Part shown: piece after piece, positions 54,470-61,925 of the stretch | How positions within the stretch are numbered: position 1 is the first letter of the stretch | How the letters are laid out: each line of letters starts with the position of its first letter | Source of the DNA: Mesoflavibacter sp. | Lineage (GTDB): Bacteria; Pseudomonadota; Alphaproteobacteria; UBA8366; Aestuariispiraceae | Reading direction: 5' to 3' | DNA length: 64,000 nucleotides | NCBI GenBank assembly: GCA_017792345.1 | Contig: CP051228.1 | Span: 3,378,148 to 3,442,147, forward strand | Made by a program: the position numbers and the translations under genes | The notes under the pieces: model-generated | What the model was told of the DNA's origin: nothing | Databases searched by the model: none | Seen by the model: the letters and a program-made list of their open reading frames with translations, nothing else

Positions 54470-55573
54470 ATGGAACGGCTCGTTGTGGCCATCGCGTCCC
54501 TGACGTTGCTTTTGATTGTTTTCTTCGGATTCGCCCTTCTTTTGCCGGCATGCGGCATAATTTCTGTATTGCCCTGGTGGAACGATTATTGCGCGGTGCA
54601 GGAAGCGGACGCGGCGGAGCGCGGTGCGGCGCTGGATCACGAGCGTGCCGCGCTGGAAGGAGAGATCCGCGCCCTTGAGCGTGAGATTGCCGCGCTGGAA
54701 TGTACGCCCGAACAACCGTCTCCAGCGCCGGAACCCGAGCCACCGCCGGAGCAGGAGGCCCAGGTCGAGCCGCCTCCAGAACCTGAACCGACGCCTCCGC
54801 CGGAGGAGGACCTCGCCGAGGCCTGCGAACCGGATCAGAAGGCGGTGCGTCCTTCTGAAATCATGTTCGTTCTGGATACGTCGCGCAGCATGCGGGATTC
54901 CATTGACGTGCCGGCATCTCTGCAGCGCGCCGAGGCGGAGAAGGTCAAGGAGATCGACGCGCTGGCCGCTCAACTGGAGCGGGGCAATGTCTTTGCGGCA
55001 GTGGGCCTGGCCGCGGCGCAATCTCAAATGGAGGATATTCAGCGTCAGATCGACCGGGTGCCGGGCGAACGTCGGATTACAATCGCGCGTGAAATCGCCA
55101 TCGACGCAATCGAGAAGGCACCGGAAGACATCACCATCGGCCTTGTCGATTTCAACGAATGCCGCGGTGAGTATCATGGGGCGTTCTCTGCGGCGCAAAG
55201 ACCCGCACTGACCGCGCGTATCAATAATCTAAGCACCGAGAACCCGACGGCGCTGGCGGCCGCCGTACAGGAGGCCGGCCGGCGCATGCAGGGCGGTCAG
55301 ACGCCGGACGATTACGTCAACATGGTCGTCCTGACGGATGGCGTGGACAGTTGCGGCGGCGATCCTTGCGCCGCGGCCCGGGCGGCGAAGGCGGGCCGGC
55401 CCGGATTGGTCATCAATGTCGTCGATCTGTCGGCCCTGACAGTCGCCAAATGCATGGCCGATATCACAGGCGGTTTCTACAATCGCAAATCCGATGGGAT
55501 GGATCTCGCCGATCTTGCGCGGTCGATGCGCGAGGCGGCGGGGTATGAGGGAGAAGGCGTGTGCAGAAACTGA
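54470..55573 (+). CDS. Membrane-anchored von Willebrand factor A protein (srf-like operon)
   Basis: 367 residues. N-terminal membrane helix (VVAIASLTLLLIVFFGFALL, 5-24), PACG turn (26-29), a short coiled coil (EGEIRALEREIAALEC, about 63-78), a Pro/Glu-rich linker (79-118) and a vWA domain at 130-360 with MIDAS motif DTSRSM (136-141), VDFNECRG and VLTDGVDSCGGDPC. vWA domains bind partners through a divalent metal; this one faces the periplasm by the predicted topology. The chassis (TM, Cys turn, coiled coil) is shared with the next two gene products. GGGGAGGG precedes the ATG at 54470. Confidence 0.85.
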   Translation: MERLVVAIASLTLLLIVFFGFALLLPACGIISVLPWWNDYCAVQEADAAERGAALDHERAALEGEIRALEREIAALECTPEQPSPAPEPEPPPEQEAQVEPPPEPEPTPPPEEDLAEACEPDQKAVRPSEIMFVLDTSRSMRDSIDVPASLQRAEAEKVKEIDALAAQLERGNVFAAVGLAAAQSQMEDIQRQIDRVPGERRITIAREIAIDAIEKAPEDITIGLVDFNECRGEYHGAFSAAQRPALTARINNLSTENPTALAAAVQEAGRRMQGGQTPDDYVNMVVLTDGVDSCGGDPCAAARAAKAGRPGLVINVVDLSALTVAKCMADITGGFYNRKSDGMDLADLARSMREAAGYEGEGVCRN

Positions 55574-55619
55574 CATCGGCGCAATACGTGAATAGGCCAC
55601 GCCTGGAAGGAGCGAACCG

Positions 55620-57515
55620 GTGAGCGAAGAGACCTTCTTCATCGTCAAGACGAGTGTCGAAGACATGGACCTCATCGATGTCGGTGGCACGCCCGTCGTT
55701 GATAACTTCGAGGCCCTGAAGGCGGCGATTATTCAAACGGCCGGCCGCGACGCGGCGGACCTATTCGCGGAACCGGTCTATCGCCGTGGCAACGACCGCG
55801 CACCGGCAGTGATTTCCTGGTACGCCAATGTTCCCGATGACGCCCGGCCGCTGTCAGAATGCGAAGGGCAGGACCGGGACCTGATCGAAGCCAAGCTTCG
55901 GGAGCGCCTGGCGCCGCTGCTGGATGGGATCGCCGATGCCGGGGTTGGCACTATGATCGGCGCGGCCCTGCATCTGAAGGACGCCAATTGCATCTATGCG
56001 GTCGGCGGAAGGCCGATCCTGGTCAATTGGGGCATGGTGCCATCCTCCGTTGGGCTGACGCCGAATGCGCGCGGCAGACATTACGGTGCCACTCTGGGCG
56101 CCTATTTGCCGCTTGCGTCCGCTCCGCCCATCAATGCGGAGGAGTTGGGGGCACTTTCGGACCGGTTGGGGGCTCGTGCGGCTGCGGCCGAGGAGATCCC
56201 GGAAGAGCCGAAAGTCTCCGATAGTGGCGCGTCGGCGCCGAAGGCAGGCGAACCCGTTGTATCGCATGCCGGCGGCGGCGGCGGATCGGGCGAACCGCCC
56301 GCCGTGAAGGTTCGAGATGGCAGTGGCGGGCGGTGGCGCTGGATCCCACTGATCCTGCTTCTGCTGATTATGGGCCTGGTGTTGGCCTATCTGTTGATCC
56401 CCGGCACATTGCTGTATCCGCCGGAAACCGTTTCGATCAGCGGCGACGAATCCGCCCGGATCGCGGAAGAGCAGAACGATTCCCTGCGTCGGCGCCGGGA
56501 CGAATTGCAGCGTGCGCTGGACGGTGCTGTCTGTCTGGACGACGGATCGCTCAGATTTCCGGCCACGATTGACGAAGCTGCCGAGAGGGCAAATGGCGGC
56601 GCCGGAGATGCAGGCGATACGGCGACCAGCGAAGATGTCGTGCCCCCGCCCCCCGGTCGTTTGGAAGTTCCTCCACCGGACGGCTCTACCGATTCAGCGA
56701 CCGATCTCTTGAGCTTTATCGAGGCACGGACGGCCCTTGTGATTACCGAGTTTCAAGGTGGGAAAGGGTCCGGGACCGGCTTTTTCGTGGGACCGGACCT
56801 ATTGGTGACGAACGACCATGTCGTTTACGGAGCGTCCGGCGACCAGGCAAAGATCGGGAAACCGGTCGCGCTCTATGTGAAGAGCGAGGCCCTTGGCCGG
56901 GTCATTCGCGCGGAACTGTTGGCGTCGAGCGGCCAATCCAGGGGGGTCGGGCGCGACTTCGCCCTGTTGCGGGTTCCGAATGCCAACGCGCAGCATTTCA
57001 CGGTCTGGAACAGCGAGGAATCGGTGAAGCTGAAACCCGTCATCGCGGCGGGCTTCCCCAGCGCCTATTTCAAGGTCGATCAGGAAGGCCGGGCCATCCA
57101 GGATACGCAATCCGCCGCCGTTCCCGACATGGTCATTACCCAGGGTACCGTGAACGCGCAGCAGAATATCGGCGCAGAAGGGGTTCTGTCGCTGATCCAC
57201 TCCGCCGATATCTCAAGCGGGAATTCCGGCGGTCCCCTGGTCGATCAATGCGGTCGCGTGATTGGCGTCAACACCTTCGGTATCCAGGACGAGGTCACGC
57301 GCCGCTTCCTGAACTTCTCGCTGCATACCAAGGAATTGGTTCGTTTCGCGGAAAGTAAGGGGCATAAGATTCCGGGAACCGATCAGGCCTGCCAGCCTCA
57401 GGTCGCGGAACGCACCCAGCCGCCGGGCCCGGAAACGCCGCCGGAGGACGACACGCCGGCTGAGCCGGCCGAAGAAGGTTCAGACCCTGCGGCGCAAGAC
57501 GGTAAGGTAGACTGA
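55620..57515 (+). CDS. Membrane-spanning trypsin-like serine protease with SrfA-like N-terminal domain (srf-like operon)
   Basis: 631 residues, GTG start with AAGGAG upstream. Residues 1-190 form a cytoplasmic domain with the motif CIYAVGGRPILVNWG (124-138); then a Gly/Ala linker, a TM helix (IPLILLLLIMGLVLAYLLI, 242-260), a short coiled coil (NDSLRRRRDELQRALD, 286-301), and a chymotrypsin-fold protease at 365-580 with triad His400 (VTNDHVV), Asp446 (GRDFALL) and Ser536 (SGNSGGPL). All three are present, so it should be active in the periplasm. The C-terminal tail is Pro/Glu-rich. The N-terminal domain recurs in the next gene product. Confidence 0.87.
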   Translation: MSEETFFIVKTSVEDMDLIDVGGTPVVDNFEALKAAIIQTAGRDAADLFAEPVYRRGNDRAPAVISWYANVPDDARPLSECEGQDRDLIEAKLRERLAPLLDGIADAGVGTMIGAALHLKDANCIYAVGGRPILVNWGMVPSSVGLTPNARGRHYGATLGAYLPLASAPPINAEELGALSDRLGARAAAAEEIPEEPKVSDSGASAPKAGEPVVSHAGGGGGSGEPPAVKVRDGSGGRWRWIPLILLLLIMGLVLAYLLIPGTLLYPPETVSISGDESARIAEEQNDSLRRRRDELQRALDGAVCLDDGSLRFPATIDEAAERANGGAGDAGDTATSEDVVPPPPGRLEVPPPDGSTDSATDLLSFIEARTALVITEFQGGKGSGTGFFVGPDLLVTNDHVVYGASGDQAKIGKPVALYVKSEALGRVIRAELLASSGQSRGVGRDFALLRVPNANAQHFTVWNSEESVKLKPVIAAGFPSAYFKVDQEGRAIQDTQSAAVPDMVITQGTVNAQQNIGAEGVLSLIHSADISSGNSGGPLVDQCGRVIGVNTFGIQDEVTRRFLNFSLHTKELVRFAESKGHKIPGTDQACQPQVAERTQPPGPETPPEDDTPAEPAEEGSDPAAQDGKVD

Positions 57516-57520
57516 CGGCC

Positions 57521-58753
57521 ATGGTCGCACGGACAATCGCGCGCACGCGGCTGGACAATGTTAAGCCGCTTGGGGAACCCAGCCAGCGGACCTATGAATT
57601 CGTCGTCGGCAATGTCCGGCGGGCGCTGGGCGACCGTCATGCCGCCCTGTTCGCCGAACCCTCCAATCAGGCTGGGCTCGCTGTCTGGCAGTCGGAGCTT
57701 CCGGGTGAAATCCTGCCGCTCTCGTCTTTGTCCCCTGAAACGGCGGAAGAACTGAAGACCAAACTGGGCAAGATCGTGGCCGACATATTGGCGGTCGCCG
57801 ACGACTTCGCAGTGAAGGCGGATCCGGCGGCCCAGTCGATCGCAATCGCCTTGCGCAACGCCGTCGAGGTCCCCAGCGAGGAATGCATCTTCAGCGTGGG
57901 CGGTGCGCCGGTTATCGTGCAATGGGGTTTCCATCTGGACGTTTATGCGCCGCCGCGGGCGCTGTTGAGCCGGCTGATCCCTCCCACCCGGCCGGTGGTC
58001 GAGCCGTCTGCTAGAGACGCCGGCCCGGCCGTCGTTGCCGCCGTTGTTGCGCCTCTGCCGGAGGATGAAAAGCGTTCGGGCCTATGGGACATCCTGTGGT
58101 GGCTGGGTTGGCTGCTGCTGGCGGTTCTGATCTTCATTGTCCTTTATCTCGCCATACCGGCCTGTGGCGTCTGGCCGTTTTCTTTCCTCGACCGGTGCGA
58201 GGCATCGGTGCTTGCCGCCGACGACCCGCATGAAGAATCCGACCGCATTCAGGCCGAAATCGATGCCCTGGAACGCGCGATACTGGATCTGGACCGGCAA
58301 TGCGTCGCCGGTGGGGCTGGGACAACTGCGGAAGCCCCCGTGCAGGACGGCGCCAAGACGGTGGAGGAAGCGATCACCGAAGGCGATTCCTCCCTGCTGG
58401 CGGGGTGTTGGCAACTGGATTCCAACTACACGCTTTATGTCGACGGCGACATAAACCGCCCCCGTAAAGTTCAGGACTGGCAAGTCTGTCTGGACGAGGC
58501 GGGCGAGAATGGCACGCAACGGCTTGTCTTCGACAACGGCACGGTCTGCGAAGGAACGCTGAAATCCACGGTGACGCAGGGCGAGGACATGACCTGGGTC
58601 GACGACGCGCCGATGCAGTGCGACGATTCCTCCTTCATCGTCCGGCGAAAGAATATCTGCCGGACCTCGGCTGAGACGTCGATCCAATGCGGGTCGGTGG
58701 ATTTGGAAAGAGAGGACTCTCAACCGGTTGATGTTAAGTTGCGCCGACAATGA
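57521..58753 (+). CDS. SrfA-like membrane protein (srf-like operon)
   Basis: 410 residues. N-terminal cytoplasmic domain (1-150) with CIFSVGGAPVIVQWG (122-136), the same motif as in the protease; TM helix (WLGWLLLAVLIFIVLYLAI, 194-212); PACG turn (213-216) as in the vWA protein; short coiled coil (IQAEIDALERAILDLDRQC, 243-261); and a Cys-containing beta-rich periplasmic domain (SSLLAGCWQLDSNYTLYVDG, then LVFDNGTVCEGTL). The last domain resembles my memory of Salmonella SrfA. It starts 6 bases after the protease gene. Confidence 0.7.
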   Translation: MVARTIARTRLDNVKPLGEPSQRTYEFVVGNVRRALGDRHAALFAEPSNQAGLAVWQSELPGEILPLSSLSPETAEELKTKLGKIVADILAVADDFAVKADPAAQSIAIALRNAVEVPSEECIFSVGGAPVIVQWGFHLDVYAPPRALLSRLIPPTRPVVEPSARDAGPAVVAAVVAPLPEDEKRSGLWDILWWLGWLLLAVLIFIVLYLAIPACGVWPFSFLDRCEASVLAADDPHEESDRIQAEIDALERAILDLDRQCVAGGAGTTAEAPVQDGAKTVEEAITEGDSSLLAGCWQLDSNYTLYVDGDINRPRKVQDWQVCLDEAGENGTQRLVFDNGTVCEGTLKSTVTQGEDMTWVDDAPMQCDDSSFIVRRKNICRTSAETSIQCGSVDLEREDSQPVDVKLRRQ

Positions 58754-58817
58754 TCGAAGGCGCTGTCGGCGGCGCGGTGGCGCCTGAATGTGATGTTTTA
58801 ATGGGATCTGTTTTGCA

Positions 58818-61800
58818 ATGAAGACCTCGACACGTAATCGGAAGCTGCACGACTGGAAAGACGAGACGACGGTGGTGCCGTTCAGCGGCATTCAGTTCCT
58901 CGACTTCGGGTTCAACGCCAATGATTGTCCCTACAAGACGATGAGCTTCATCGAGCGCACAACGGAACGCTCGGCGGAGGGGGATGCGAGAACCCTGCTG
59001 GTGCTGACCGGGGACGACGATCTCGACGCCTCGATCCTCAGCGATGCCCAGCCGGATGACGAGGAGTATCAGATCAACCAGGCCAAGGCGCTGGAACCCT
59101 TCGTCGAGAAATGGACGCCTGTCCCGATGCTGCGCGTCCGGCACGGCTCCGGTCACGATTCCCAGGACCGGCATGATCCGGGCCCGACCTGCTGGGCGCG
59201 GATTTTCATCAAGGAACTGGATGAACCCGATCCCAAGACCGGCCATACGCATTGGGTCATTCTCGCCCTGGACACGACCTGCGAGACGGTCGAGGACATG
59301 CGCTTCTACCAGGCCCCCAGCCTGGAGGACGGCGAGCGGAAGTTCGAGTTCGTGGCGGATTCCGACAAGGTCGGTTGGTTCGTCAGCTGGGTCGAAGCGG
59401 ATGACAGCGGCAACACGCACGATCTGCAGGCCTGGGTCGACGAATGGCTTCTGGATCAGTTTGAGGCCGTGCAGAAAAAGCCGAAGCGGCCACGCGCCGA
59501 TGACGAAATGCCGGAACGACTGTTCGAACACTGGTCGCGGTTCTTCGCCTTCCTGAAATTGCTCGACGGCGCGATCCGATTCCCGACCATCCGATTGGTC
59601 GACACCATGTCGCGCGATCCGATCTCGGACCGGTTCCGGTACACGCCCATCGATGTCGACCTGGTTCTCGATGTCGGGAACAGCAACACATGCGGAATCC
59701 TGATCGAATCCTCGCCCGATGGCGGGTCGGTCAATCTGACCGATTGCTATACCCTGTCGCTGCGCGATCTTTCCGATCCGGTGAACCGCTATACCGGCAC
59801 TTTCGAAAGCCGGATCGAGTTCTCGGATGCCCGTTTCGGGGACGGGCGGGCGGCGCGGTCACGGTCCTTCTTCTGGCCCAGCCTCGTGCGTGTCGGACCG
59901 GAAGCAATGCGGCTGACCCGGGACGACCTCGGCACCGAGACGGTTTCCGGTCTGTCCAGTCCCAAACGGTATCTTTGGGACGACCGGCCGATGATCCAGG
60001 ATTGGCGGTTCCACAATTTCACCCCGTCCCTGGCCGAACCGCTGCCGTTGGTCGCCCGGGCGGTACAGAACGAGTTGAACGAGGCCGGCGACAATATCGA
60101 TCAGCTTGAAGCCGACGTGAAGAACAAGCTGCGGGACAAGCGCGACGTATCGATGATCCCGGCCTCGCGTCCGCGGTTCTCGCGGTCCGCGACTTATGGC
60201 TTCATGCTGGCGGAAATGTTCCTGCAGGCCTTCGTTCTGATCAACGATCCCGCGCAACGGGAGACACGACGGCAAAGTGCGATCCCACGGCGGCTCAGAA
60301 CGATCATTCTGACCTTGCCATCCGCGACACCCATTCAGGAGCAGGCGATCATGCGGTCGCGGGCCGAGGGGGCGCTGAAGCAGCTGTTCAAGGTTCTGAA
60401 ATGGCATTCGGGCATGGCGCTGAATGCCACGGTTCCGGAAATCCGCGTCGATTGGGACGAGGCCAGCGCGACGCAGGCGGTCTATATATTCTCGGAAATC
60501 AATCAGAAGTTCGGCGGGCAGATCCGTCGCTATTTCGACCTCTACGGCAAGAAGCGCAAGCGCGTTGCGGCGACGCCGACCTCGCCGGTCAACCCGAACG
60601 ATCCACCGCAGCCGTCACTGCGGGTTGCCTGTATCGATATCGGGGGCGGCACGACGGACCTCATGGTGATGACCTATCACGCCGAGGGCAGTCAGGCGAT
60701 TGTGCCGCATCAGGACTTCCGCGAAGGATTCAGGGTCGCCGGCGACGATATGCTGCGCAGTATCATTTCGCGGGTGATCCTGTCGCAGATCGTCACAGAC
60801 CTGGAGAATGCCGGCGTTCAGAACCCCGGCAATATAATGCGGGAACTGTTCGGCGGCGATGTCGGCGACCGGGATATCCGGCTGTCTCAGCAGCGCCGTC
60901 AGTATGTATTGCGCGTGCTGGCACCGCTGGCGCTGGAATGCCTGTCCTTGATGAACGGGTTGCCTGTCGGCGGTTCGGAAAGTTTCCGGGTTGGCGATGT
61001 CCTGGACCGGCTGGATACCGGAACGCTGTTGATGGATGACGACAGCGATTACCTGATCAATGCGGTCCGTAGCCGGGGGGCGGCGGACTGGAAACTGCAC
61101 GATGTCGTTATCGCGGTGCACCGCGAGGAGGTCGACGCCGCGATCCGCGACGTCATGCGCAAGCCGCTGAGCGATATGTGCGAAATCATATCCTATCTGG
61201 GTGTCGACGCGGTCCTTCTGTCCGGCCGGCCGTCCCGTCTGCCGGTCATAAGGGACATGGTGCGCGAGCATATGGTCGTCCGTCCGTCCCAACTGATTTC
61301 TCTGCACGAATACGAGGTCGGCGATTGGTATCCGTACCGAAATGTCGTCACGAACCGGGTTCAGGATCCGAAATCGACCGCGGCGGTGGGGGCAATGCTG
61401 TCCCTGATCGCCCAGAACCGGATTCCCAATTTCATGATCTACACGAACCTGCTGCATATGAGTTCGACCGCCCGCTATATCGGCCAGTTGGACAATAACG
61501 GCGCGATCAGCGACCCGAATATCCTGTTCCAGGATGTTTCGGACGGGCCGGGCAGCGCGACCGAGGCGGAAATTCAATTGTTCTCGCCGACCTTCATCGG
61601 GTTCCGGCAATTGCCGCATGAACGATGGACGACAACGGTCATCTACAGGGTCGATTTCGCCAATGAACAGGCGGCGCGTCGGCCGAAGCCGTTCCGGGTC
61701 GTCCTAGAGCGCCGAGAGTTCGATACCGACCCGGAAAGCACGGACGAGGCGCTGCGCGCCGAAGCCTTGAAAGAAGGGTTGGTCGTGGCGGAGGTCGAGG

Positions 61801-61904
61801 ACGGCGCGGGCGATACCTGCAAGACCAGCGACGTGATGCTGAAATTCCAGACCTTGGGAATGGAACGCGACTATTGGCTGGATAGCGGCCTTTTGAAGTT
61901 TTGA
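58818..61904 (+). CDS. srfB: SrfB-like Hsp70/actin-fold ATPase
   Basis: 1028 residues, fitting the roughly 1000-residue SrfB family. Actin/Hsp70 nucleotide motifs are visible: phosphate-1 DLVLDVGNSNTCGILIE (281-297), phosphate-2 VACIDIGGGTTDLMVM (about 604-619) and adenosine motif DAVLLSGRPSRLPVI (about 795-810). The 280-residue N-terminal extension (FSGIQFLDFGFNANDCPYK at its start) is unlike DnaK and no substrate-binding domain is recognisable. SrfB is described as a Salmonella virulence factor of unclear biochemistry. The ATG has no clear ribosome site. Confidence 0.85.
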   Translation: MKTSTRNRKLHDWKDETTVVPFSGIQFLDFGFNANDCPYKTMSFIERTTERSAEGDARTLLVLTGDDDLDASILSDAQPDDEEYQINQAKALEPFVEKWTPVPMLRVRHGSGHDSQDRHDPGPTCWARIFIKELDEPDPKTGHTHWVILALDTTCETVEDMRFYQAPSLEDGERKFEFVADSDKVGWFVSWVEADDSGNTHDLQAWVDEWLLDQFEAVQKKPKRPRADDEMPERLFEHWSRFFAFLKLLDGAIRFPTIRLVDTMSRDPISDRFRYTPIDVDLVLDVGNSNTCGILIESSPDGGSVNLTDCYTLSLRDLSDPVNRYTGTFESRIEFSDARFGDGRAARSRSFFWPSLVRVGPEAMRLTRDDLGTETVSGLSSPKRYLWDDRPMIQDWRFHNFTPSLAEPLPLVARAVQNELNEAGDNIDQLEADVKNKLRDKRDVSMIPASRPRFSRSATYGFMLAEMFLQAFVLINDPAQRETRRQSAIPRRLRTIILTLPSATPIQEQAIMRSRAEGALKQLFKVLKWHSGMALNATVPEIRVDWDEASATQAVYIFSEINQKFGGQIRRYFDLYGKKRKRVAATPTSPVNPNDPPQPSLRVACIDIGGGTTDLMVMTYHAEGSQAIVPHQDFREGFRVAGDDMLRSIISRVILSQIVTDLENAGVQNPGNIMRELFGGDVGDRDIRLSQQRRQYVLRVLAPLALECLSLMNGLPVGGSESFRVGDVLDRLDTGTLLMDDDSDYLINAVRSRGAADWKLHDVVIAVHREEVDAAIRDVMRKPLSDMCEIISYLGVDAVLLSGRPSRLPVIRDMVREHMVVRPSQLISLHEYEVGDWYPYRNVVTNRVQDPKSTAAVGAMLSLIAQNRIPNFMIYTNLLHMSSTARYIGQLDNNGAISDPNILFQDVSDGPGSATEAEIQLFSPTFIGFRQLPHERWTTTVIYRVDFANEQAARRPKPFRVVLERREFDTDPESTDEALRAEALKEGLVVAEVEDGAGDTCKTSDVMLKFQTLGMERDYWLDSGLLKF

Positions 61905-61925
61905 TTGGGGTGAGAGGACAGGGCG

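Noticed and set aside
54081-54743. 220-codon minus-strand frame across the tRNA-like fold
   Set aside because: It includes a GSNP stretch, which arises from translating a tRNA T-loop, and runs antisense into the vWA gene.
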